Assembly (NCBI GenBank): GCA_020975725.1 | Contig: QXJR01000029.1 | Coordinates: 124,001-188,000, forward strand | From: Picocystis sp. L7 | Lineage: Eukaryota; Chlorophyta; Picocystophyceae; Picocystales; Picocystaceae | Reading direction: 5' to 3' | Length of the DNA: 64,000 nucleotides | Part shown: piece by piece, positions 43,342 through 53,237 of the stretch | How the letters are laid out: each line of letters starts with the position of its first letter | How positions within the stretch are numbered: position 1 is the first letter of the stretch | Made by a program: the position numbers and the translations under genes | The notes under the pieces: generated by a model | The model's input: only the letters and a program-made list of their open reading frames with translations | The model's database searches: none | Told to the model about the DNA's origin: nothing

Positions 43342-45967
43342 CTCCCGCCCAACCAGAGAAGTGACCATTCTTCACATCTGTCGTACACCAATGTTCTGCA
43401 CCAGCTCATTGAACCTTTCGGGTCTCAATACCTTTGTCAAGTAGTCTGCCAACATGTTTTCTGAGGGGCAGTACTTGTATACCGTCTCACCTCTTACTCC
43501 ACGCTCTCTAACAAAATGATGTCTCACATCAATATGCTTTGTCCTGCTCACACAATTCAAATCCTTGGCCATATGGAGTGCTGGTTGGTTATCACAATAT
43601 ATGGGTACTGGTCGTGATGCTTTTCCAAGTAATTTTGCAAGCATTGTTCTGAGCCAAAGTGCCTTCTTCACACATTCAGCAAGTGACATATATTCAGCTT
43701 CTGCAGTACTTGTGGCCACTGTGGATTGTAGTTGACTTCTCCAATCAATTATGCTTCCATTCACCATGAAGAGGTATCCTGTTCTCGATCGCCGTGTCTC
43801 TTTGTCTGTCGCGAAATCGGCATCGCAATATCCTTCCAATGATATTTCACTTGGGCCACTCTGCTTCAAATCTCCAACAACAATTCCATGACCTTTTGTT
43901 CCCTTGAGATAACGTAGCACTCCTTTTGCTACTGACCAGTGTTTCTTGCTTGGCTTACTCATGTGTCTTGAAAGAATTGCGGCGGCATGTCCAAGATCCG
44001 GTCGTACCGTCGTGGATAGGTAGAGTAGCTGTCCAACCAATTGCTGATAGCTTGACACAATTTCTGGATCACATACTTGCTGTGGCTCGCTCACATCCTC
44101 ACATATGGGTATCTTTTCTTTAGCTTCACTCATTTCATACGCCTCTATCATTCTCTCAACCTTAGATGGTTCACTGAGGTGTAATATTCTTTTGCTTCGG
44201 TCTCGTTTGACTTGCATTCCACAAAAGGTGTCAATCTCACCCTTCGTTCCAACTTTGAATCTCTCGCATATTTTCTTGACCAATTCTTGCACAAGATCTT
44301 GGCAACTTGATGCCAATAGTATGTCGTCCACGTAAACGCACACAAAACAAACTTCATCCTGTTTCTTGCATATGAGCAAAGTTTCATCCACACTCACGCA
44401 TCGGCACTCCAAATCATTTGACAAGGATGATATGAGCTCCTAGTTCCATTCTCTTGGCGCTTGTTTTAGTCCATAGAGACTCTTCTTAAGTTTGTCGAGA
44501 TTTCCTGGTTCTTCCTCGATGCCTTCCGGAATGTCCAAGTATATCTCTTCTCTGAGATTTGCATGTACAAAGGCTGCCTTTATACCTGGTTGTTGTATGT
44601 CGTAGTCTTTTATCGCTACCACTGTCAAGAATAGGCGTACTGCTGGCTTCGAGACAACCGGAGAAAAAATATCCGTGTAGTCTATGCCTTCACGCTGCGG
44701 ATAACCTTTCACAACTAACCTTGCCTTGTACCTTTCCACCTTCCCAAGTCCGTCTCTTTTCACCTTGAAGATCCACTTCGTTTGCAACGGTTTTCTACCT
44801 TGGGGCAACCTTGAAACTTCCCATGTTTCATTTTCCAACAGTGCTCGTTTCTCGTCTTCAATTGCTTCCTTCCACATGGACTTCTCGGGCCGTTCCATTG
44901 CTTCATGATAACCTGAAAATTCATCGGGTAGAATCGTGGCTTTAGCATTAAGTCCCTTGCTTGCCATGTGTTTGTAGTCCAAGGTTTTCCTCTCTCTCAA
45001 GTTGTATACGCTTGTTGGCTCGTTCATTGCTTCATCCTTATCTGCTTCAACATTGTCGTCTTCGATTGTTTGACTTTGATCTACCTCAGTCTCTTTCTGA
45101 GGATCCAAGCTTTCATCCAATTGTTGAAGGGTCTCGCTATCCATAGTAGTCTTCACAGTTGTTTCACTTGGTGTTGTTGCTGGATAACTACCTTCGTCAT
45201 GACTTGGTTGAGAAATGATGTTGGGTTCCATTAGTAGCTCGGGCACCGTTCCACTCTTTAGGCTATCATCCATCTTGCCCGCTTGGTCTTCTAGGAACAC
45301 CGCAGTGCGCGATCTCAACACATTCATCTTCACAAGAAAACGATAAGTAGTGTTGTTAGCATAGCCAACGAAGATTGCGGGTTCCGCCCGTGCTCCAAGT
45401 TTTCCAACTTGACGGTCTCGTGGTACATGCACGAGAGCTTTGCATCCCCAACGTTTGAGTTGTTTGTAGTTGGGTTGCTTTCCAGTCAACATCTTTAGTG
45501 GGCTCTTGCTTTGTTTTCCATTTATGTTGCATGGCTTCAAGTTTCTCACGTAGTTGACGGCTCGCATTGCTTTTCCCCAGAGGACGGCGGGTAGCTTGGT
45601 GTCTTCAAGCAAGGCTCTAGTCCCTTCCATCAACGTGCGATTGAGTCGTTCCACTTGACCATTTTGTTGTGGCTCATATTCTGTTGTCGTCTCGTGATTG
45701 ATCCCTTTTTCGCTCAACCAAATTCTCATATTCTCTTGTAGAAACCCTTTGCCACAATCGGTCCGTATGCATTTGACATGTTCTCCTGACAATTGTTCCA
45801 GCCAAGTGATTGCTTGCTTTGCTGCATTTGTAGCTTGACCCTTGTTTGGGAGTAGTGTGACAAGACTGAAATTCGTTGCGGCGTCCACCGCTACAAGTGC
45901 GTATGTTTGTCCTCCAACGGCCTCCGGTGTGACTGGTCCAATCAAATTGTGTAAATCCCCAGCTCAT

Positions 45968-45985
45968 TGTCCTATATATAGGACA
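45968..45985. promoter_or_regulatory. Left-end palindromic box of piggyBac-like copy 2
   Basis: TGTCCTATATATAGGACA, extended to ATTG...CAAT and followed by another GGACAAT; identical in the core to the box of copy 1. Confidence 0.6.
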
Positions 45986-46264
45986 ATCGGGGACAATGAC
46001 GTTTGGCGCGCGTTCGCCACCATAACCATGCGCGTTTCTTTTGCGCGTTCTAGGACGTGTAGCGAACTCTTTGGAGCTTCTAAGTCCACGCGCATGAGCG
46101 GAGAGATGCCCCGTGTCGTCGTCCAGCGCCCCGTACATCCGACCCTTCGTCAACCCATAGGACAATAGCGCCCAACTTCGCGCGGTCCGTGTACACCCAT
46201 CGCGCTCTCCCACGTCGCGTGGCACGGCTCATTTGAAGGCTTAGAAGCTCAACTTATCGATCTA

Positions 46265-48616
46265 TTACTCTGTGGAGCTACGCCTCCGACTTCGCATCAG
46301 ACGGGCCGGTGCAGGTGTGTGCACGTCCGCCCCCGACACCCTCCGGCGTCGCCTAGAGGGGACTCCCGCCATGTGTTGTGCGGCGCAATCACGGCCCGTG
46401 TATGGCCCACAGAGGTAGGCAACGATACCTTCACTTGGCTTGTGACATGCCTGGCATGCTGCCGAGGCTTTCCTACCGCACATGACGCAGCGTCGCTGCG
46501 TCACCTTCCTCACTTGCGTGTCTTCGCCACTCGTCCTCATCACTTCCTCAAGTGCCACCAGACGGTGTCCACTTCCTCCACCGAAATCACCCATCGCAGC
46601 GATCAACGGACGAAGACGGAGAGCTTGCTGCCTCTCCGTCTCCAACTCTGCCATTATCCACGGATTTTCCAGGAGCTCCTTTGCGAGGAGCATCCTGCAT
46701 TGCTTCTGTCGCACCTGCCCTGTTCCGTTTGCACGCATGAGCAGGAAGGTGTTCACCTCCGCCAATCCAATCAGCTCACTCAACTCGCGAATTCGAAAGT
46801 CGTGCGTTTTCCACACGTCGTGGAACGCAACGCTACCTGTTCGCAAACGGTTGTGCTGGTCCACAATGCTGTACTTGGATCTGTACATCTGCGTTGTCTC
46901 ATCTACTGGGATTTGCTTTGCCAGCAGATGAGTGGTGTCCGTTGGATGCTTGATCATGTACTTCATGGTGCCTGCTGGCTGTGTGGTGAAGCAGGAAGAC
47001 ACCAAGCAGAGTGGTACACCAGCAGGCCCACGATGGGCAGTTGCCTTGATCAAGGTGCGGGTCCTGCGCACAGAGACTTCTCCTGGAATGCAAACAGTCA
47101 GTCCAGGTTGGTTGGGCTCACTCGAAAGGAAACGTTGAAGTGCAGCCTTGGGGTAACCCCTGTGTGCTGTTTTCACATTCAACACGGAGTACACACCGCG
47201 CTCCAGCAGCGCACAGCATGTCTTGACTGACCCAAACCAGCTGTCACCAAGGCAGACACGCCCACTGCCAAAGAACGGCTTCATCAGCCTGAGGGTGGTT
47301 GCCGTTGTGGTGCCAAATTCTGCAAAGAATTCTTTCTCCTTCATCAAGCCTGCATTCTCCACTGGTTCCATACGAAAGCAGACACCAGTCAGCCCATCAC
47401 ATACAGTTTTCAGCTCCCTGCCCAGCGGGTCAGGTTTCCTGCGCAGAAACATCCTAGAGGGCATGTACCGGCCCATCCATTTCAACATGGATTCATCCAC
47501 AACCACCAGCCAGCTTGGAGTGTAATGCCGGGATGCATGTGCATTCCATGCATCCCAGAACCTGCGCAGTTCCCAATGAGGATCATCTCGCAGTGTATGC
47601 AGGGTGCCTCTGGGTCCCTTGCAAGCTCCAGCTTGCTCAGGTCTGTCCACTCTCGCTCCTCGCTCCGCTGTGTATTTTGGCACACTGTCTGCCAAAAATT
47701 CCAGGATGCGGTCAAAGTCCCTCCTGCAGAGGAACTTGTTTAGGTTGAATTGGACCGCCAGTGGGTCCTTTTCCACATCAATCACCTGCCAGAAGGACTT
47801 TCTGCTGTGTCCAGGGTGCAACAACATGTACACAAAGCACCCAAGCACCCTCAACAACATACCAGGTGTACACTCTCTGTCGTAAGACAAGAAAGTGTCA
47901 CCTGGTCTGTTGTACTTGCTTCGACCACGGCTGGTGATCTCAGCAGTCCAATCAGGCAACAACTCGTACGGGAAGAAGCGCAGGAAATACTGCAATGCTT
48001 TTGTCTCACGAAAAGGCTCTGGTATGTAGGACGAAGGCGAGGCATAGCCTTGCTGCCTGTCCCTGACGCCATTGGCTGCACGTGAGTCGACGGTCACATG
48101 CGCCTCCTCTTCCTCCCACACCACTCCAAAACCATTCCTAGCAACTTCGTTGGCGTCCACGCCATCTCCAAGCGGGTCCAAGCCTTCCTCGTGGAGCGTC
48201 GCGCACTCCTGGACGTCGAGGAAGGCCTCCTCCGGTGGTACCTCCGTGGGTGGAGGTACCAAGTCGTCGTCCCCACCGGCATCCATTCCGGTGGGTCTTT
48301 CTTCCTCCGTGGTCGCGCGCTGCGGTTCTTCTTCCGGTGGTTGCTCGACAACCCTGTAACGGTTCACCGTTTCCTCGGTGACCGGCCATTCCTCCGCCGA
48401 GGTGCCCGCCGTGTGGCAGCGAACGATGGCCTCCTGCTCTCCTGTACGTAAACGTATGAGGCGGAGCACCACGCCGTCATACCACGTGTCGCTCCCCGCC
48501 TCCCCATGCGCTTCACGGGCCCATTCGAAGCCAAACTCGGTTGCTGGAATGCGAACGCGCGCTCCGATGAGCGGATTCGGAGGCCGTTGCTGGCGTTGCT
48601 TCCGTCGCGGCGCCAT
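46265..48616 (-). CDS. piggyBac-like transposase (DDE_Tnp_1_7), copy 2
   Basis: 783 residues, intact. Domains in order: basic N-terminus; SH3/Tudor-like barrel (about 16-90); acidic low-complexity linker (about 95-185); catalytic domain with Asp374 (VVVDESM), Asp458 (GDSWFGS) and Asp586 (VDQHNRLR); and a C-terminal Cys/His cluster (about 700-745, CVMCGRKASAACQAC then LCGPYTGRDC). The ATG at 48616 is preceded by the paired palindromic boxes about 180 bp upstream. It would mobilise its own element and possibly copy 1. The two proteins align end to end but differ throughout, suggesting separate subfamilies rather than a recent duplication. Confidence 0.9.
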   Translation of the reverse strand: MAPRRKQRQQRPPNPLIGARVRIPATEFGFEWAREAHGEAGSDTWYDGVVLRLIRLRTGEQEAIVRCHTAGTSAEEWPVTEETVNRYRVVEQPPEEEPQRATTEEERPTGMDAGGDDDLVPPPTEVPPEEAFLDVQECATLHEEGLDPLGDGVDANEVARNGFGVVWEEEEAHVTVDSRAANGVRDRQQGYASPSSYIPEPFRETKALQYFLRFFPYELLPDWTAEITSRGRSKYNRPGDTFLSYDRECTPGMLLRVLGCFVYMLLHPGHSRKSFWQVIDVEKDPLAVQFNLNKFLCRRDFDRILEFLADSVPKYTAERGARVDRPEQAGACKGPRGTLHTLRDDPHWELRRFWDAWNAHASRHYTPSWLVVVDESMLKWMGRYMPSRMFLRRKPDPLGRELKTVCDGLTGVCFRMEPVENAGLMKEKEFFAEFGTTTATTLRLMKPFFGSGRVCLGDSWFGSVKTCCALLERGVYSVLNVKTAHRGYPKAALQRFLSSEPNQPGLTVCIPGEVSVRRTRTLIKATAHRGPAGVPLCLVSSCFTTQPAGTMKYMIKHPTDTTHLLAKQIPVDETTQMYRSKYSIVDQHNRLRTGSVAFHDVWKTHDFRIRELSELIGLAEVNTFLLMRANGTGQVRQKQCRMLLAKELLENPWIMAELETERQQALRLRPLIAAMGDFGGGSGHRLVALEEVMRTSGEDTQVRKVTQRRCVMCGRKASAACQACHKPSEGIVAYLCGPYTGRDCAAQHMAGVPSRRRRRVSGADVHTPAPARLMRSRRRSSTE

Positions 48617-48793
48617 GCGCGATCACGTCCGAAAACCCGTAGGGCTTCCTTCGTGGTTCGACCGCGCAAAAACCAATACTGAACTTGCTCATCGGAATTC
48701 CGTCCCATGATTGGAACATGTCTTGGGTATTCAGGCATCAATTCTCCCATCTAAATTGGGCAATTTGCAGAAAAACGTTCCTATTGGAAAGAT

Positions 48794-48842
48794 TGTCCTA
48801 TATATAGGACAATAACACCCTCATTGTCCTATATATAGGACA
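48794..48842. promoter_or_regulatory. Right-end pair of palindromic boxes, piggyBac-like copy 2
   Basis: TGTCCTATATATAGGACA at 48794-48811 and 48825-48842. The 31-bp start-to-start spacing is exactly that of copy 1, although the spacer sequence between them differs. Confidence 0.6.
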
Positions 48843-50234
48843 CATGGGGATTCGTACAAAATCCATTGAGATCCTGTCCAACGGTTTCTTCAATGTCTCA
48901 TCATGTGCATACGCTTTACGGCTTAGTTGTGCTTTGACACATGCTTCACACGATTTCATGTCATCCGGCAGTCCAATTTGTTTCAATGTGTTGGAACTTG
49001 CATGGCACAATCGTTTATGCCATAGATCCGCCTCTGCTTGTAAGGCATGCCCACCGTCCGTGTGTGTGTGCAACTCCACAATGTCTTGGTCTCGTTGAAG
49101 TACGCAAGTTCTATCACTCCTCATAACTATGTTGGCTCCCAATTGGCGACCCATCTTTGTCGCGGAGATCAAGTTGTATGCCATGTTTGGAACATACAAC
49201 ACATTTGAAAGTTGAACCTCCAACTTTCCAATCTTGAGCGTCACATTTTCTTTACCTGCAATGGCCGTGCTCCGACCATCGGCCACCATAATTTGACCGC
49301 TTGCTTGTTCCAAAGTTTCCTCGTCGAACTTCTTTAGGTCTCCTGTCATATGATCTGACGCTCCACTATCGAGTATCCTGTCCCTTATGCTTGGACTGCT
49401 TTCCATTGTTACTCGCATACTCCAACCTTGCTTGTCGGTCTCGGTACCTTGTCGGCAATAACGAGCCATATGTCCTTGCTTACCGCACTTGTAGCACTTG
49501 CCATTGAATTTCCTTTTCTTTTCCTTGGCGTGCCCAACTCTCGCAACTAGTGGTTGGCTTCCTGTCTCACTTAAATCGTGGTTCATGTGTGCTTGTTCCA
49601 TCACCACGTCGTCACCTTGCATGTTGTACTCTTCGTTTACGAGTATCATCTTCAATCGATCCAATGTTGGCATTTCACCGCTTGCATTGATCGTTGTCTT
49701 CACGAGATTGTAATCTCTCGGTAACCCATTGAGTGTTGTGGCGACTATGTCGGCTTCCGATATCTTCTCGCCACTATCTCGGAGTTCGCTCGCTAGCGAG
49801 AGTGCCCTTGTGTAGTATTGCATCACGCTCTCGCTCGGCATTTTCTTCAATGTCCGATACTTCCCAAGTATGCGCATTGATGTTGCGGCGTTTTGTATCC
49901 CATAGCTTGCATGTAGGCGGTCCCAAATATCCTTGGCAGAGAGCATCGTGTCTCGTTGCAATAGCGAGCGTTCTTCTTTGTTGACTCGCCGAAGCATTGC
50001 TGCTCGTACCATCTTTGACTTTTGTTTGGTTTCCGCATCCATTTCATCATGCGACATTGCATTCTCCAACACATCGTCGAGCCCTGCTTCTTCCATTGCT
50101 AGGAGCACTGACCCTTTCCACAAGTTCCAATTTCCCTGTACAAGGATTGAAATGTCGCCCTTGTCTATCTTGTATCGCGCCATGATGTGTTCTTCCATTG
50201 TGTAGGTGTCTTCGGGCAACCAAGGCTCTTAAAC

Positions 50235-50677
50235 TGTTGAAAAATATTTATAGCTCAGTTAACCTACACTGCCTTTGGTTGAGTGAGTCTCTCGCACTTC
50301 TCCTCTAGGAGGTGCCCCTTCTCCTAAGTGGACCTGCGCTCTTTGGGTCTCGCTTGGAGGTGATGTTCCCGCGCCCGTTTGGTGTGGGATGCCTGACTTT
50401 GCAAAGACTCAACTGATCAATTACATGCATGCTTGCTCCCTTATATAGGGTGGATGTATCTGCGCTGCATTACATCATCCCCCCCAACCGTGCAAGACTA
50501 TTCGTACAATCACAACACTATCACAACTTAGTATCTCCCCTTTTAGAAGGTGGGTACCTTCCATCTAGACCCACTCCCTTGACCGGACTGGTCTTACATC
50601 ATCCTGCAATAGCCAGTACGGGTGTACCGATCATGCGTTCAAACTTCTCATGGTTGGAAACTTGTCATTTTTTAACA
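50235..50677 (-). repeat. 5' LTR of Copia element F
   Basis: 443 bp, partner of 42898-43341; ends on the right at GATCG. Confidence 0.88.
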
Positions 50678-50841
50678 GATCGAACCGATCGATGGGATTC
50701 CAGACGGGCGGATCCGAAGGAGGGATGCCCAGGGAAGGAGGAGAAGAAGAAACAGGTCGGCGTTACACGGAAGGGGACCGAGCGGTGTGTCATCCGGGCC
50801 AACCAGGCCTGGAAGCTGTGGAACAGATCCCGAATGGATGA

Positions 50842-52701
50842 TCAAGTGATGACCGTGGGCTTGTCCCTTCCTGTGTATTCTTGGAGCCTCGATATGCCCA
50901 AGGCAACCTGAATGATGGGTCCGAGAGATTTCTGAGCGTCGTTGCCGTAGGTGGATGGATCGGCGCTGTACTGCTCGATGTACAACCGAATGGTGGCGCC
51001 GGAGGAACCCGTGCCCGACAGACGGAATATGATGCGGCTTCCATCCGTAAAAACAAACCTCAAGCCTTGCTTCTTTGCCACGCTGCCATCCACGGGGTCT
51101 GTGTACTCAAAATCATCCGCGAAATCCAACTCAAACTCACCAAACGTAGTCCCCTTGGAGCTGTTTGCAATGATCCCTCGGATGTGGTCCATCATCTTGT
51201 TGGCATCACCACTGTCGCAGTTCTCGTAATCGTACCTGCTGAAGAAGTTTCGACCAAACTCCTTCCAGTGTTCCATCGCCACGTCCTCCACACTCACAAG
51301 CTTCCCTCCCACTGGCACGTCCTTGTTCTTGTGAGCAAGGATAGACAACCACGCAAGTACGGCCCAGATGCCATCCTTCTCGCGTATGTGGTCAGAACCA
51401 GTACCAAAAGATTCTTCACCACACACAGAACACATACCTGCATCCATCAAGTTACCAAAGTACTTCCATCCAGTCGGCACTTCGAAAAACTTCAGCCCCC
51501 GGATCTGGGCCACGCGGTCCAATGCACCACTGGTGGGCATGGATCTGGCGCAACCTTTGAGACCGCCCTTGAAGTAAGGGATGCACGCTTCGGCATTGGC
51601 AGCAATCATGGCAACGCTGTCAGATGGGGTGACGAAGAACTTCTTCCCCAGGATCATGTTTCTGTCACCATCGCCATCGGAAGCGGCCCCAAGTATGGGT
51701 GCATCATCTGCATACATCAGCGCAACAAGCTCTTTCGCGTAGGTGAGGTTTGGGTCCGGGTGGCCACCACCAAAGTCCTCAAGAGGAACAGAGTTATGCA
51801 TACCCCCTGGAGAAGCGCCCAGCTTTTCCACAAAGATGGGCCAGGCGTACGCCCCAGTCACCGCGTGGAGGGCATCAAAGATAATTGACACATCTGGCCT
51901 GGAAATGAACCCTTTGATCATATCAAAATCAAACACCTCCTGCAGGAGAGCCAAGTAATCTTCGACCGGATCGACCACCTCCACCTCGAAACCACCGTAG
52001 TCTGTGGTTCCCAACTTGGAGATGTCCACGTTGGGAATGTCCGCCATTTTGTACTCGTTCATGGTTTGAGTGAAGGCATAGATGTTGTCTGTGATCTTCT
52101 CTGGCGCGGGTTCCCCGTTTTTGTAGTTGAACTTGATCCCCCAGTCTTCCTTGGGACCACCTGGGTTGTGGCTCGCACTCATGATCAGCCCTCCATACAG
52201 ACCACGGCGTCTGATGACTGCGGAAGCAGCCGGAGTGGCCAAGATGGCATCCTTTGCAACCACCACTTTTTTAACTCCATTGCCCGCTGCCAGCTTGAGA
52301 ATGATCTGGGTGGCTTCCTTGTTGAACCACCTTCCATCCCCCCCGAGGCATATGGTTTGTCCTTTCACTTCGTCGCCGAGTGCGTTGAAGAGGGCTTGTA
52401 TCCAGTTGGCGAGGTAGTTGCCTTCGGAGACGACGGCTGCTTTTTTCCGGAGTCCGCTGGTTCCGGTTTTCTGTCCGTCGATGGGTTGGGTAGGCACGGA
52501 TTTGATGTCGAACGAGATTGCGGCTGCTTGCACACTCATGGTGCCGGCCGGATGCTTGCGTCCTGCTTTGATTCCCTCGCTCGTGGATCCCAATCCGCTC
52601 GGAAGCTTGGTATGCCTGTTCCTGTTGCGCGAATGTCCCCGAGGAAGCACGCGACCATGGGATGCGTTTCCGGGGCGTGCGAGGACGTGTCCCGCCAGCA
52701 T
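50842..52701 (-). CDS. PGM: Phosphoglucomutase, probably plastid form
   Basis: Interconverts glucose 1-phosphate and glucose 6-phosphate, linking starch turnover with hexose phosphate metabolism. The 619-residue product is about 55-60 residues longer at the N-terminus than cytosolic enzymes. This leader is Arg/Ser/Gly-rich with few acidic residues, as expected of a plastid transit peptide. The enzyme body begins near [22 protein letters not shown]. Visible motifs are the phosphoserine loop SASHNPGG (Ser177), the Mg-binding DGDGDR near residue 350, the sugar-binding GEESFG, and the phosphate-binding [13 protein letters not shown] near the C-terminus. The frame upstream of 52701 is open only through a TTG. 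No intron is needed. Copia element F ends about 160 bp beyond its stop codon. Confidence 0.93.
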   Translation of the reverse strand: MLAGHVLARPGNASHGRVLPRGHSRNRNRHTKLPSGLGSTSEGIKAGRKHPAGTMSVQAAAISFDIKSVPTQPIDGQKTGTSGLRKKAAVVSEGNYLANWIQALFNALGDEVKGQTICLGGDGRWFNKEATQIILKLAAGNGVKKVVVAKDAILATPAASAVIRRRGLYGGLIMSASHNPGGPKEDWGIKFNYKNGEPAPEKITDNIYAFTQTMNEYKMADIPNVDISKLGTTDYGGFEVEVVDPVEDYLALLQEVFDFDMIKGFISRPDVSIIFDALHAVTGAYAWPIFVEKLGASPGGMHNSVPLEDFGGGHPDPNLTYAKELVALMYADDAPILGAASDGDGDRNMILGKKFFVTPSDSVAMIAANAEACIPYFKGGLKGCARSMPTSGALDRVAQIRGLKFFEVPTGWKYFGNLMDAGMCSVCGEESFGTGSDHIREKDGIWAVLAWLSILAHKNKDVPVGGKLVSVEDVAMEHWKEFGRNFFSRYDYENCDSGDANKMMDHIRGIIANSSKGTTFGEFELDFADDFEYTDPVDGSVAKKQGLRFVFTDGSRIIFRLSGTGSSGATIRLYIEQYSADPSTYGNDAQKSLGPIIQVALGISRLQEYTGRDKPTVIT

Positions 52702-52938
52702 AGGAACAGCAGCGTACGCGACCGCGAACGAACGAACCGTTCGATCCAACCGTGTGTCGTTGTCGTTTGTGGTTGTTTGTGGTTGTCAATCGTTGGTTGT
52801 TGTTGGTTTCACGTTTCGACCGGCAATCTCGGTCAGTTTCGGATCCTTCCTCCCTTTCACCCCCTCCTCACGAACCGTCGTGGCTCGTCGATTCTCTACG
52901 TTCGCAGGGTCCAGTGTCCGAAGAGGGCGAAATGGGAA

Positions 52939-53237
52939 TGCAAGATGCGCGGTTGCGTGAAAGAGACGTTTGTGGTTGGCCACCTTCGTTCTACTAGTAG
53001 TGCAACACGTGGACGGGAAGGTAGGTAATACCCGAGATAAGGATTTCCATCGACCGCAGAGGAATGTAACAGCAAGCCAGTGCAATCCTCGACGACCGCA
53101 TCACTGCAAGTAGGAGGGCATATGCCTTGGAGGACCATAGAGGTTTCCAGATTCCTCGAAGGGTATCGGATAGATTTCGGCCAGTGGCCAACAGGGACGC
53201 GACTTTCTTGGCCTCGAGGGTAGGAGTACTTCCAACA
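52939..53237 (-). repeat. Old solo LTR related to family B
   Basis: About 300 bp aligning throughout with the family B solo LTRs but strongly diverged. It starts TGCAAGATGCGCGG (B: TGTAAGAAGCTCGC), then has a GGCCACCTTCG segment, CGACCGCAGAGGA, CAATCCTCGACG and the hairpin CCTTGGAGGA/TCCTCGAAGG (53125-53162), and ends near CCAACA. No internal element sequence adjoins it. It lies about 240 bp upstream of the phosphoglucomutase start. Confidence 0.65.

Larger units (their letters stand above)
45938..48858 (-). mobile_element. piggyBac-like DNA transposon, copy 2 (complete, 2921 bp), inside Copia F
   Basis: Same architecture as copy 1: terminal repeats TGTGTAAATCCCCA at the left and TGTACGAATCCCCA at the right read inward, one palindromic box at the left end and two at the right, and an intact transposase gene read leftward. 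It is flanked by AAAT at 45934-45937 and 48859-48862, both made of Copia F sequence, so the insertion post-dates F. No stop or frameshift is visible in the transposase. Confidence 0.88.
42898..50677 (-). mobile_element. Copia-type LTR retrotransposon F, older and broken, carrying a piggyBac-like insertion
   Basis: Read on the minus strand, of a family distinct from A, C, D and E. LTRs of about 444 bp (42898-43341 as 3', 50235-50677 as 5') differ at roughly ten positions, so it is clearly older than the other Copia elements here. Flanks GATCC/GATCG are consistent with an eroded 5-bp duplication. Gag starts near 50198 (MEEHIMARYKIDKG), followed by a CCHC knuckle (CYKCGKQGHMARYC) and protease. 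The integrase region is split by the piggyBac-like transposon at 45938-48858, and the reverse transcriptase and RNase H parts lie at 43372-45937. It is broken by that insertion and about one further break. No initiator-Met-type primer site was recognised. Confidence 0.88.
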
